Assembly (NCBI RefSeq): GCF_025643255.1
Contig: NZ_CP087112.1
Span: 372,001 to 436,000 of the forward strand
Reading direction: 5' to 3'
DNA: 64,000 bases
Origin: Halomonas sp. 7T
GTDB lineage: Bacteria > Pseudomonadota > Gammaproteobacteria > Pseudomonadales > Halomonadaceae
A program made the translations under genes and the position numbers. Below are positions 8,286 to 18,300 of this stretch, piece after piece. A model generated the notes under the pieces. The model was not told the origin of the DNA and made no database searches. It saw only the letters and a list, made by a program, of their open reading frames with translations. The number at the start of each line of letters is the position of its first letter. Positions within the stretch are counted from its first letter, which is position 1.

Positions 8286-10268
8286 TTAAACGTCTTGCCA
8301 GTGGGACTGGTTGCGCCCTGCTTTTTTTGCGATGTAAAGCCCTTGATCGGCGCGCTTGATCGCGGGTTTTAGCAACGTTTCATTGATGCTAACAAGGGTA
8401 ACGCCTAACGAAGCGGTATAAGAAACAACGCTCTTGGTGATGTTACTTATCTCATCAGATGTTAACTCAACGGGTGTGCGCTCTACCGCGTGGCGTAGGC
8501 GCTCCGCCACCTGCATGGCTTGCCCAGCGGTAGCGTTGGGTAGCAATATAGCAAATTCCTCTCCTCCCATGCGGCATAGCACATCGCCGTCACGCAGCTG
8601 GGCGCGTGCCGTTGCGGCGAAGGCTTGTAGTACCTTATCGCCGCCATCGTGGCCATAGGTGTCGTTAATATGTTTGAAATGGTCTAGGTCAATTGCGATC
8701 AAGCTAAGTGGTTCACCACTACGTTGCGCGCGGGCAATCTCCATAGCAGCCTGATCCTCTAAAAAACGCCGGTTGCCAAGACCTGTCAGTGCATCTGTCA
8801 TTGCCTGCTGCTCTAGGCGGGACTCTAGCTGCTTGCGTTCGCTCAAATCGAAGACGGTGGTGCGGGTATACTGAAAACCCTCTTCGGTCACATGTGCAGT
8901 GGCTAAGATAGCCACTGGCAACATGGTATCATCGCGTTTTAGCAGCGCGCACTCAGCCGAGGCCGCTTGTTCCATGTTAATCATTTGCTGAAACGCTGCA
9001 TCGAAGGCCGGTCGGGTATCGGGGGTAATAAAATCCCGATACAACCGTTTACCGATGAGCTCCTCGGCGCAATAGCCTAGCCAGTTAAGCTCCGTACGGT
9101 TGATTTTGACGATATAGCCTTGGCTATCTAAAGAGTGGTAGCCACAAGGGGCATTTTCGTAAAGATCCTTCACTTCGCTAGCGTAATGCCGCGCTTCACG
9201 CCTTAACCGCCGCAGGCGATGGGTGCTAAGTGCCCAAAAAAGACTAAAAGCGATAGCCAGTAGGTAAACCAGTATCGTCGCAAGGAGTTGCGTTGGGCTT
9301 TCCAATATTAGCCCTTTCAAGCTGGGCTTGGTCATCACAATGCCTAGCCGCCAGGGCTGAGAGTCAGGGTGGCTGGTTACCATCCCCGCTTGGCTGCGGT
9401 AGTGATGCGTCCGAATATCATGGCTTAAAAACCATAAAAGCTGATTGTCAATGGTGATGTCGCCACGATTGCGCCGTGCCATTTTCTGCCACGCGTCAGG
9501 CCACAGTTCTGTTAGGGTATCGTTAAAAGGTATTAGCCCTTCGCTACTGTCGGGCAATAGGCCAGTGCCCCGCGCATCGACCAACAGCACCTGGGGGATG
9601 TTGGCTGTGACAGTCGACCAGTCGAGTGTCAATAGCAGCACGCCGAGGCGGTTCCCCATGTTATCGAACACGGGGGTAGCGATATCGATGACCGGCGTGG
9701 TTGTGAGGGTGGTGCTGGTGCCGTATGTCGCGCTGTGTGATTGGGCGCCTAAATAAGGGGGCGATACGTACAAGTCACGTTGCTGCAGTGCCATTGCTTC
9801 GTTAAAGGCGGCGTTAGCGGTGTAAGTTGTCAGTGGAGCATCCGGCAATAGCGTGGACGTGTTGACGGAAAGCAACCCTTTGCCCTCTGTATCAATAAGT
9901 ACTACACGCGTATAGCGTCCAAAATGCACTAACAGCGTGTTAAAGAGGTCGTTTAGCTGCTCTGCGAAGCGTGAAAGTTTTTGGTTTTGAACATCATTCG
10001 GAAAAGCAGAAAGGGACGCCCGTTGGTGGGCCACTAACATTAGACGCAGTAACGGAACTTCTGCGGTGGCAAGAACCTGGTTAAAACTGTCGTTCATATC
10101 TTGCAACAGGGTAGCGTACTTGGCCTCCAGCAAGGCATCGGCGGTCACACGTGTTCTTTCCAGCTGGGTGTCTAGCTGTGCGTTAAACATAGGGTAGAGT
10201 GTTGCCGTCACTAACATAATGGGTGTGAAAATAGCGACGGCTAATCGGGCCCACAGCGTTTTGAGCAT
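8286..10268 (-). CDS. Membrane sensor diguanylate cyclase (periplasmic sensor-PAS-GGEEF)
   Basis: 660 residues. A membrane segment at about 8-28 and a second at about 330-350 (LLATILVYLLAIAFSLFWAL) bracket a roughly 300-residue extracytoplasmic region of dCache/CHASE style. This is followed by a PAS domain (about 370-485, with NAPCGYHSLDSQGYIVKIN) and a GGDEF domain (about 495-655). The active site is GGEEF (RMGGEEFAILLP, near residue 569) and the inhibitory site RDGD precedes it at the right distance, so an active, product-inhibited diguanylate cyclase is predicted. The periplasmic ligand is unknown. Its ATG overlaps the stop of a short upstream ORF (TGATG). Confidence 0.93.
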   Translation of the reverse strand: MLKTLWARLAVAIFTPIMLVTATLYPMFNAQLDTQLERTRVTADALLEAKYATLLQDMNDSFNQVLATAEVPLLRLMLVAHQRASLSAFPNDVQNQKLSRFAEQLNDLFNTLLVHFGRYTRVVLIDTEGKGLLSVNTSTLLPDAPLTTYTANAAFNEAMALQQRDLYVSPPYLGAQSHSATYGTSTTLTTTPVIDIATPVFDNMGNRLGVLLLTLDWSTVTANIPQVLLVDARGTGLLPDSSEGLIPFNDTLTELWPDAWQKMARRNRGDITIDNQLLWFLSHDIRTHHYRSQAGMVTSHPDSQPWRLGIVMTKPSLKGLILESPTQLLATILVYLLAIAFSLFWALSTHRLRRLRREARHYASEVKDLYENAPCGYHSLDSQGYIVKINRTELNWLGYCAEELIGKRLYRDFITPDTRPAFDAAFQQMINMEQAASAECALLKRDDTMLPVAILATAHVTEEGFQYTRTTVFDLSERKQLESRLEQQAMTDALTGLGNRRFLEDQAAMEIARAQRSGEPLSLIAIDLDHFKHINDTYGHDGGDKVLQAFAATARAQLRDGDVLCRMGGEEFAILLPNATAGQAMQVAERLRHAVERTPVELTSDEISNITKSVVSYTASLGVTLVSINETLLKPAIKRADQGLYIAKKAGRNQSHWQDV

Positions 10269-10495
10269 CAGCGGTGAAACCTCGTATAGCGTAACAACCA
10301 GCGCACCTCACGCTGCATAATGCGGCTGGGATGACGTGTGTCGAAAAGGGGGTGTGTTGATGGTGGCGCAGTATCGTCCATCATGCGTCGAACGTCATCA
10401 AGAAAATGATAAACAGAACAACAACTTTCACTACAGCTGCTGTTAGCTGTAGTGGCGATGCGTGTCGGTAGGTTAAGCGAACAAACATTAGTCAA
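10268..10495 (-). CDS. Short uncharacterised ORF upstream of the membrane cyclase
   Basis: 75-codon ORF from a TTG codon, ending in a TGATG overlap with the diguanylate cyclase start, which would allow translational coupling. An internal Met-Met (about codon 38) would give a 38-residue product. I do not recognise it; it is rich in Arg, Ser and Thr, has four Cys, and has no good ribosome-binding site at the TTG. It may be only leader sequence of the cyclase gene. Confidence 0.25.
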   Translation of the reverse strand: MTNVCSLNLPTRIATTANSSCSESCCSVYHFLDDVRRMMDDTAPPSTHPLFDTRHPSRIMQREVRWLLRYTRFHR

Positions 10496-10694
10496 AAACT
10501 AATATTCTCTTAGTGACTATTTTAATAACAAATACGCTTATGATAGCCATGCTTTTGTTGTGTAAATTCATGGTATCAAGCATTGTAAAGGCGTGATGCA
10601 TGTTAGTGTTCTTAGTGCTTGGTTTACCAGCGAGAAGTAAGCCGCGCTAGCTATTAATGGTCAGCATAACAATAAACGGAGTGTTAGCGCCTTC
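10496..10694. other. Divergent promoter region between two c-di-GMP genes
   Basis: 199 bases separating the minus-strand cyclase unit from the plus-strand MHYT gene. The left part is AT-rich and suitable for promoters in both directions. If the short ORF at 10268-10495 is not a gene, the non-coding gap is 426 bases. No clear operator or RNA was recognised. Confidence 0.4.
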
Positions 10695-13235
10695 ATGCTA
10701 CTCAATGTGTTGTCGGACCCCCAGGCGCTTGATGCGATTCAGGGAAAACACGATATACCGCTTGTCTTTATTTCATGGCTCGTGGCGTTGGCAGCCTCTT
10801 ACGCGGGCTTGGATATCATCAAACTCGTACGCTGGGTGTCTAGTCCGGTTGGGCGTAGCCTATGGTTTCTTGCGGGTGCGAGCGCAATGGGGCTGGGGGT
10901 TTGGAGCATGCACTTTATTGGCATGCACGCCTATCAGTTGGACTTTCCCGTTACCCATGCGCCGTTGCCTACGCTGCTTTCGATACTGCCAGCGGTTTTA
11001 GGTAGCCTGAGTGCAATGGTGGTGCTTTCGCGTCAAGCTCCTTCACATCAAGCGTTATGGCTGGCGGGGCTTGGGCTTGGGCTGGGTATTGGCGCAATGC
11101 ACTACAGTGGCATGGCGGCGATGCGTATGCCTGCCGAGCTTTATTATTCGCTCAACTTTTTTCTAATCTCACTGCTCGTGGCGGTCGGCTTGGGCATCGC
11201 GAGTGTCTATGTTTACCGCTTCTGCCAGCACGAGTGGGGCATACAGCACTCCAGGCGCTGCGCGTTTATCGCCGCGCTGTGTGTTTCTACTGCCGTGAGT
11301 GGCATGCACTATGTGGCGATGCAAGCGGCGTGGTTTGTTCCTATCGCCAGCCCTACGTTTTCCGTGCTTCCTTCCGCTATTTCTGAGTCGGCTAACGCGG
11401 GATCTGTCGCTTCATCACACGCCAGTTGGCTGATTTATTTGATTGGCGTAGGCGCTGTACTCACCGCCTTGCTTACGTTGATTGCCACGCAGGTGCAGCG
11501 TCGGCTACACACAAGCCAGCGCCATGAATATATGACGCAAACGCGCTTGTTAGAGGTGATTTCCTCCCTGCAAGATAGCGTGGTGTTGCTGGATTATCGT
11601 TCACGTATTCGCTTATGCAATGCCGCGTTTGCGCGCTGGGTAGGGGTGCCAGGCGACCACCTAGTGGGTAAATCTGCCTCGCAGCTTGCTTACGCGCAAG
11701 ATCACCAAGCACTGAACATAGTGATTCGCCAAGCGCTTGCACAACGTGGCGAATGGAGCGGCATGATACAAGCGTTACGTGCCAATGGCGCTGTGTTTCC
11801 AGCGTGGTTAAGCGTCACCCGTGTGAAGTACACCGACAGCGATGATAGCGATTACGTCGCGCTACTTAGCGACCGCTCAGCAGAGCAGCAAGCCCAACAG
11901 CGTATTCACTATCTGGCCTACCATGACGTGCTAACAGAACTTCCCAATCGACGAGCATTACAAGCGCGGTTAAGCGAGGTTGGCAACACGCACCCAAGTG
12001 GCCATCGCTATGCCTTTATGGCCCTTTTGGATATCGACCGTTTCAAACTTCTTAACGACAGCTTAGGCCAAGAGATCGGCGATGAGTTGCTGCGTCAATT
12101 AAGCAGGCGGCTTCAGTATTGGGCAGAGTCGGGCTTGTATGCAGCGCGGTTAGATGGCAATGAGTTCGCCTTATTGGGCGCGTTTTCAGCCGCAGATGAT
12201 GCCAGCGCAGAGCGTGGCGTTGATATGCTTATGTCGAAAGTGTTGGCCTCCCTAAGCGCGAACTATGAACTAAAAGGGCACGCCTATCCGTGTAAGCTGA
12301 ATGTAGGCGTGCTGCTATTTAACCCGTTTACGCGAGAAGGCATTGCCCCTTTATTTAAACGCGCCGATCTTGCGCTACTGGCGGCAAAGCGCCTTCGTGA
12401 TGGTAAGCCCCAGTTCTTCCAAGTGGAGCAAGAGCGCGAGCTTGAAGCGCGTTTGGTAATGGAGCGCGAGCTACGCAGCGCCATTGAACAGGATGAGCTG
12501 TGCCTGCATTTACAGCCCCAGGTGGATGTACAGCGCCAGGTGATAGGGGCAGAAGCCCTGGTGCGCTGGCAACACCCGACGCGGGGCATGGTATCGCCCG
12601 GTGCTTTTATACCGCTAGCCGAAGAGACCGGGCTGATTTTGCCGCTGGGTGGATGGGTGCTTAAGGAGGGGTGCCGCCTGTTAGGCGAGTGGCGCCACGA
12701 CGAGCGGCTTAAGCATGTAAAGCTATCGCTGAATGTGAGCGTGCGCCAATTTCAGCAGCCCGACTTTACTGAACAAGTGTTGTCGGCCATGCAGCAATAT
12801 GGCGCCCCGCCTGAACGCTTAACGCTGGAACTCACGGAATCGCTTCTGCTCAGCGATGCAGAGGGCACCATTAACAAAATGCAGCAACTAAAGAGCTTAG
12901 GCGTTAGCTTTGCATTGGATGACTTTGGCACGGGTTATTCATCGCTTGCCTATTTAAAGCGCCTGCCGCTGGATACGCTGAAAATTGATATCGCCTTTGT
13001 GCGCGATTTAGCCCTCGATATGCAGGCAAAGCCTATCGCCGAGACGATCATTACCCTGGCGGAGAGCTTAGGTCTTGGCGTAGTCGCTGAAGGCGTAGAA
13101 ACGGAAGATCAGTGTAAGGTGCTGACCCATCTGGGATGCGGTGTTTATCAAGGTTTTTTGTTTGGCCGTCCCGCGCCGGTTGAGATTTTTACTGAAGCGT
13201 TAAAGCGTCCGTTAGTCAGTGCCCCGTTTGAGTAG
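10695..13235 (+). CDS. MHYT-PAS-GGDEF(degenerate)-EAL membrane phosphodiesterase
   Basis: 846 residues. Seven predicted membrane helices (about 20-265) carry three MHYT-type motifs (MHFIGMHA, MHYSGMAA, MHYVAMQA), a putative metal/gas-sensing membrane domain. A PAS-like region (about 285-395) follows. The GGDEF domain (about 405-560) reads DGNEF instead of GGDEF in AARLDGNEFALLG, so it should not make c-di-GMP. The EAL domain (about 585-835) has GAEALVRW, NVSVRQF, ELTESLL, DDFGTGYSSLAYLKRL and VVAEGVET intact. I infer a membrane-sensed c-di-GMP phosphodiesterase whose GGDEF remnant may bind GTP. GGAG lies 13 bases before the chosen ATG; no better in-frame start exists. Confidence 0.93.
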   Translation: MLLNVLSDPQALDAIQGKHDIPLVFISWLVALAASYAGLDIIKLVRWVSSPVGRSLWFLAGASAMGLGVWSMHFIGMHAYQLDFPVTHAPLPTLLSILPAVLGSLSAMVVLSRQAPSHQALWLAGLGLGLGIGAMHYSGMAAMRMPAELYYSLNFFLISLLVAVGLGIASVYVYRFCQHEWGIQHSRRCAFIAALCVSTAVSGMHYVAMQAAWFVPIASPTFSVLPSAISESANAGSVASSHASWLIYLIGVGAVLTALLTLIATQVQRRLHTSQRHEYMTQTRLLEVISSLQDSVVLLDYRSRIRLCNAAFARWVGVPGDHLVGKSASQLAYAQDHQALNIVIRQALAQRGEWSGMIQALRANGAVFPAWLSVTRVKYTDSDDSDYVALLSDRSAEQQAQQRIHYLAYHDVLTELPNRRALQARLSEVGNTHPSGHRYAFMALLDIDRFKLLNDSLGQEIGDELLRQLSRRLQYWAESGLYAARLDGNEFALLGAFSAADDASAERGVDMLMSKVLASLSANYELKGHAYPCKLNVGVLLFNPFTREGIAPLFKRADLALLAAKRLRDGKPQFFQVEQERELEARLVMERELRSAIEQDELCLHLQPQVDVQRQVIGAEALVRWQHPTRGMVSPGAFIPLAEETGLILPLGGWVLKEGCRLLGEWRHDERLKHVKLSLNVSVRQFQQPDFTEQVLSAMQQYGAPPERLTLELTESLLLSDAEGTINKMQQLKSLGVSFALDDFGTGYSSLAYLKRLPLDTLKIDIAFVRDLALDMQAKPIAETIITLAESLGLGVVAEGVETEDQCKVLTHLGCGVYQGFLFGRPAPVEIFTEALKRPLVSAPFE

Positions 13236-13303
13236 CTTCATGTGTTATCACGAATGAATCACGAAAAAGGCGATCCAGTGATGAGTTTTTCTAGAGAGAT
13301 TCA

Positions 13304-14395
13304 ATGCAATGGCGAGTGCCCATGAACGGTGAGCAGACAGCGCAAGATTACGAAGCTGCACGCCTAGCGGCCTTGGTGGAGTATCACATACTGGATACCC
13401 CTCAAGACCCCTTGTTCGATGAAATTGTTGAGCTAGCCGCTATCATTTGCCAGGCGCCTATCGCCGTCATCAATTTTATTGACCGTAATCGGCAGTGGTT
13501 TAAGGCGGTGAAGGGGCTTTCCGTGCGTGAAACGCCGCTGGATATCTCTATTTGCTCCCACGCTATTCTTCAGCCAGGCCTTTTTGTGGTGTCCGACACC
13601 ACCCAAGACGAGCGCTTTACGTGTAACCCGCTGGTAACCGGAGAACCCTTTGTACGCTTCTACGCGGGGGCACTGCTTAAAAGCCATGACGGCCACCCAT
13701 TAGGCACGCTCTGCGTGCTGGATGAGAAGCCGCGCGAACTTAATGATCAACAGCGCTTTGCTCTACAAGCGCTGGCTAACCAGGTAATGGCGCATATGGA
13801 ACTCATGCGCTCGCATCGGGAACAAAAACGTCTTATCGCAGAGCTAGAAAACGCACGTCGCGAAATGGCTAGCTTAGCCGCCACGGATGTACTTACCGGG
13901 CTATTAAACCGCCGGGCGTTAGAGCGAAGGCTGCGTAATACGTTGGCCTCTATCAAACGCGGTGCTTCCCCTGCGGCGATCGTGATGATCGATATTGATA
14001 ACTTTAAACATATTAACGACAACTATGGCCATCCAGTGGGAGATAGGGTCATTAAACGCTTCGCGCAGCGCTGCCGCTCCATTATACGGCAGGCGGATGT
14101 ACTAGCCCGTTGGGGCGGTGAAGAGTTTATGTTGCTCATGCCCCACACATCCGTAGACGAAGCGTACCAAGCCGCTAACCGGTTGCGTGACAAGCTGGCC
14201 CGCCAACCATTGGTCGCCGATATCGCTGAGCCGCTCTATGTAACGGCAAGCATGGGAATTTGCAGTCTGAAAGAAGCCAACAGCCTGCAAGAACGGCTAC
14301 ACGTGGTTGACCAACTGCTATATCAAGCCAAAGACCAGGGGCGAGACTGTATTGTGTTAGAAAAATCACTGCCACACATTGAGCGAAGTGCTTAA
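13304..14395 (+). CDS. GAF-GGEEF diguanylate cyclase
   Basis: 363 residues, soluble. Residues about 20-175 are a GAF domain of the ILDTPQDPLFDEIVELAA...RQWFKAVKGL type, closely resembling the first GAF of the hybrid kinase at 50219-52831. A short coiled linker (EQKRLIAELENARREMASLA) leads to a GGDEF domain with DVLTGLLNRRALE, an intact GGEEF in ARWGGEEFMLLMP (near residue 270) and an intact inhibitory RQAD site. An active, feedback-inhibited diguanylate cyclase is predicted. A second in-frame ATG six codons downstream (13322) is an equally possible start. It ends 12 bases from the convergent DUF3037 gene. Confidence 0.93.
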   Translation: MQWRVPMNGEQTAQDYEAARLAALVEYHILDTPQDPLFDEIVELAAIICQAPIAVINFIDRNRQWFKAVKGLSVRETPLDISICSHAILQPGLFVVSDTTQDERFTCNPLVTGEPFVRFYAGALLKSHDGHPLGTLCVLDEKPRELNDQQRFALQALANQVMAHMELMRSHREQKRLIAELENARREMASLAATDVLTGLLNRRALERRLRNTLASIKRGASPAAIVMIDIDNFKHINDNYGHPVGDRVIKRFAQRCRSIIRQADVLARWGGEEFMLLMPHTSVDEAYQAANRLRDKLARQPLVADIAEPLYVTASMGICSLKEANSLQERLHVVDQLLYQAKDQGRDCIVLEKSLPHIERSA

Positions 14396-14407
14396 GCCTG
14401 ATATGGC

Positions 14408-14824
14408 CTACTTGCCTTCTGGTGATGCTACGTGCTTGAAATCATGATGAATATAGCGGTTGAATAGCTCATCTAGCGCTGCTTGTGGGTCTTTAGCGAC
14501 GAGCGTGCCTGCTTGGCTGTAAGTAAAAACGCCTTCACCAGGTTCAATAAGGTTCTTAAACAACTGCTGTTGTGCGTCAATCTTACAGTTACTGGCGAGT
14601 GTTTCGATACGCGATAGCTCTCGTTTCAGCGGCTTAAGGTGTTGAGCAAACAAGCCTTTTAGCAGTGCCGGAAATACGTCATAAACGCGAGAATAGCCTG
14701 CATCAACGACCCGCGTAGAAAAGCTACCGTCATTGCCATGGATGACGATGCCGATATTAATAAATTCGCCTATGTCTCTGTAAGGCAAAAAGCGGATGAT
14801 TGAGTAATTAAAGTAAATATCCAC
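14408..14824 (-). CDS. DUF3037-family protein
   Basis: 138 residues. The start DIYFNYSIIRFLPYRDIGEFINIGIVIH matches the DUF3037 pattern of an N-terminal Tyr-rich strand followed by an E-x-x-N-x-G motif. Function is unknown and there is no signal peptide. It is the last gene of a minus-strand operon: five bases separate it from the upstream membrane-protein gene, which itself starts three bases after the restriction-modification gene. The tight packing suggests functional association with that enzyme, but members of the family also occur elsewhere, for example near HipA-like kinases. Confidence 0.8.
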   Translation of the reverse strand: MDIYFNYSIIRFLPYRDIGEFINIGIVIHGNDGSFSTRVVDAGYSRVYDVFPALLKGLFAQHLKPLKRELSRIETLASNCKIDAQQQLFKNLIEPGEGVFTYSQAGTLVAKDPQAALDELFNRYIHHDFKHVASPEGK

Positions 14825-14829
14825 CTCAT

Positions 14830-15336
14830 TTAGCGCCGTGGCAGAAATTTAAGAAACGTCCAGCGTAAATCTTTCCGGGCAACAGGGGTTAGCTGGTCAA
14901 TTGTTTCAATGACAATACTTTCGTGCTGACTGAAGCCATCGCTAATGTAGGTGTCATCATAGCCGCCCATTTGGGCATGCTCTACCCAGTCAAATTCTTG
15001 TTGCTTAGCTTTTTTCACATACTCATCGATAACACGGGTTGCCTCTGCAGAAATAAACAGCGAGGCAATGGAACGATGATGGGCGAGCCAGTTGACATTG
15101 TTTGCAATTAAATAGCGAATCTCTGCTGTGGATTTATCTGTTAGAGCTGAGCCCACAGGTAAACTAGTAATGGCGGCATCCGCTGAGTAGCTACGTATCT
15201 CATCTAGCTTCACCAAGATGCTTTGGTAGTGGTCGTTTTTAAACGACCATGCCCGCTCATATCTAAGCCGAGCGACACCGGCTAAGAAGCCAATGATGCC
15301 GCCTAACAATAGTGTCGCCAAAGCCTCAAACGTCAT
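14830..15336 (-). CDS. Small membrane-anchored protein of unknown function in the R-M operon
   Basis: 168 residues. One N-terminal membrane helix (about 5-23, ALATLLLGGIIGFLAGVA) is followed by a basic segment, so the rest is probably cytoplasmic. The remaining about 140 residues look mostly helical and hydrophilic, with no recognised motif. The ATG lies three bases after the stop of the large restriction-modification gene and the stop is five bases before DUF3037, so the three are almost certainly one transcription unit. I do not recognise a family. Confidence 0.7.
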   Translation of the reverse strand: MTFEALATLLLGGIIGFLAGVARLRYERAWSFKNDHYQSILVKLDEIRSYSADAAITSLPVGSALTDKSTAEIRYLIANNVNWLAHHRSIASLFISAEATRVIDEYVKKAKQQEFDWVEHAQMGGYDDTYISDGFSQHESIVIETIDQLTPVARKDLRWTFLKFLPRR

Positions 15337-15339
15337 AAA

Positions 15340-18300
15340 TCACCTCACCAGCCGCCAGTGTTCGCCTTCTTGGTGGGCTTGGCCGAGGGCGGCTAGCGCC
15401 GAGAGCACCTCGTTGACGCCTTTTAACGGTTTGCGTTTGAACTGGGCGGCTAGGCTTTCCGCACTGTGGGGGCTGGCGGCGAGCATGTCGCGCAGTAGCG
15501 TGACCTGGGTGGCGAGGTCTTTGGGCCAGGTGGCTTTGGTTTTGTCGGCGGCTGGGGCGCTGGCCTCAGCCGTAGCGCTTTGTAGCTCGGTTTGGGTAGG
15601 CGCGGCTTCTTCCGGCGCTTGGTAATCCGGGCGCAGCCAGCGCACCTTGCCTTGGGCTTCCTCTGCGGCGCGTTGTTGGTTGAGCGCCACTAGGCGCATC
15701 AGCAGCTCTTCCTCGGCTTCGGCTTGAGCGGCGGGTTTATCCGGCAGCGGCGTGGTGGCACCGGGTAGTCCGACCAACTGTTTGGCTAAATCATCCCAGC
15801 CGTAGGCGTTAAATACCGCGCGGTCTAAGGCGTCGTGGTCGGCGAGCAGGGTGCTGACCAAGCCTTGCTGGTTGATGGTTTGCTCTTTGGCGTTGAGCTC
15901 TTCACCTGCTCGCAGCTTCTCCATCACGTTATACATGCCGGTGAGCGTGAGCGTTGGGTGCTCTGCCTGCTGGCGCTTGCGATGGGCGTCGATCTGCTCG
16001 GCCAGCTGGCCGATACGGGTTTCTTGCTCGGCTGTGAGAGCAGGAAAGGGAAAGGTCTCAAAGCACAGCGTATTATTATAAGTCGGTCGATCTTCTAGTG
16101 TGCCGCCGGATTTAAGCGACCATATGTTATGTACTCTAGAGCTTAATATCCCTAGTGAATGAGGCTTACCTAAGGCAATGCAGGCAAGGTTATAATCAGC
16201 TGCTGTCGATACCCTAATTGTGGTAAACACGCGATGCTTCGCTACTCGAGTGGTTACAATAAAGTGTGTCAACTTTTCTGTCATTTCACGCAAGTCGCTA
16301 CGCGAACGCCTATGGAGCCACCAGTTTTTTCTTAACTTGGGATCCCTGTTTTGCTCTCTTTCAGGTTTTACTCGGTTCAAGGCCCACTGATAAAGCTCAG
16401 GGTAAATATTACGAGCTTCGCTTTCATTTAAACCATTAAAATCAATTAGATATACATTTCTTGGGGTCTGGATTATATCTTTTCCGTTGACATAGTAGCG
16501 TAGAGCAGGCGCTTCTTTATATTTTTCAATTAGTTGAAGTTGCTCATGATCGTTAACTGAAAGAACGAATCCTGTACTACCTGGTTCAAAACCACGTTGA
16601 CTGATTCCAGAGTTGCTTTTAAGCGATTTAGCCCCTGCTACATCCGCCCCAATACTCAAGTCGGCAAATACCTTACCCTCGCGGCGGCTTAATGCCACGC
16701 TGCGGGCTTCGCGGTTGTCGTCGCTGCTTTCGCTGGTAACTTGCTGTAGCAGCCCAGGCGCTTCGCCTGCGCGGCCGACGGTCATGGCGATGCGCACGGC
16801 GGCGCCGTCGTTGCCGTCTACCCAGGGGTGGTCGGGAATCGCAAAGGTCAGCGAAAGCGGCTTTTTGGCGTCGTTTAGGTGCGGTTCCAGCACGCGGCGG
16901 TTGAAGGTTTGGCGCAGGCTGTTGGTGGTAATAAAGCCAAACTGCTCGGCGTGGCCGTTGCGCACCGCTTCGGCAGCGATATGCCACCAGTACATCACAA
17001 AATCAGCTGATTCCGGCACGCTGCCTTTAAATACCTGCCGCACGGCATCCACATAGCCATCGCCGAGGGCACGGCGCATGGTGGAAGCGCCAATAAACGG
17101 TGGGTTGCCAACAATGTAATCCGCCTGGGGCCACTCGGCGCGCTTGGGGTTGTGGTAGCGGTACACGGGCGTGCGGGCGCTTTCATCGGGGATCAGCTCG
17201 CCGGTGGCGGGGCTTTTCTTCATGCTGATGCCGTCCCAGATGGTGACTTCTTTGCCTGCGTCATCCAGCAGCGGTTCGCGGTGTTCAAACTCGATCAGCG
17301 CATCGCGGTTTTCGATGTTGTGGAAATCTTTGAGAATTGGCTCGGGTAAATCGAGGCTGCCGTTAATGCGGTAGTGCCACTGCAGGTAACCAATCCACAG
17401 CACAATTTCCGCAATCGCGGCGGCGCGGGGGTTAATTTCCATACCAAGGAACTGCTGGGGCGAGACGGTAAAGCCTTCGGCTTCTAACGAGTCTTGCCCG
17501 CCGCTTAAATCGGCAATCACGTTCAGCACTTCACCTTCCAGGCGCTTCATGTGTTCCAGCGCCACATACAAAAAGTTGGCGCTGCCGCAGGCGGGGTCAA
17601 GCACGCGCACTTGGCACAGCTTGTGGTGAAAGGCGCGCAGGGTTTCCAGCGCTTTATCGGTTTTGCCTTTCTGGTTGTGGGCTTCTGCGACTACCTGGGC
17701 GGTGGCCCATTCGCGGCGCAGCGGGTCAATCAGCGTGGGCATTACTAGCCGTTCGACGTAGGCGCGGGGCGTGTAGTGGGCACCCAGTTTGTGGCGTTCG
17801 CGGGGGTCTAGGGCACGTTCTAACAGCGTGCCGAAAATGGCCGGTTCGACAAAGCGCCAGTCGGCTTTGGCGGCGTCAATCAGCAGCTGAATTTGTGCGG
17901 GGGTGAGCGGGATTGGGTCGATGCCTTTAAACAGGCCGCCGTTAAAGCGCAGCACCTTAGCGGTGAGCACGCCGCTGAAACCGCCGCTGTTCATGCTTTC
18001 CCATAGCGAGCCAATGGCGTCAGTAAAGTGTTCGGGGGTTTCTTTCATGCGCTCTAAAAACGCGGTGAAGCTGCCTTTGGGCAGTAGCTCTACGTCTTCA
18101 CTGAACATGGTGAACAGGCAGCGCTTCAAAAAGTGCGCCACGCGGTCTACTTCATAACCGTCGGCTTCCAGCGCTTTGGCAAGCAGGGCTAGCGTTGCGC
18201 TCACCTCACGGGTGACGCGGGCGGCGTATTGGCTGGGGTCTAGGGTGTTCGGTGCTTCCCACAGCGCTTTTAGGCGCTGTTGCACTTCCGGCTGGCGCAG

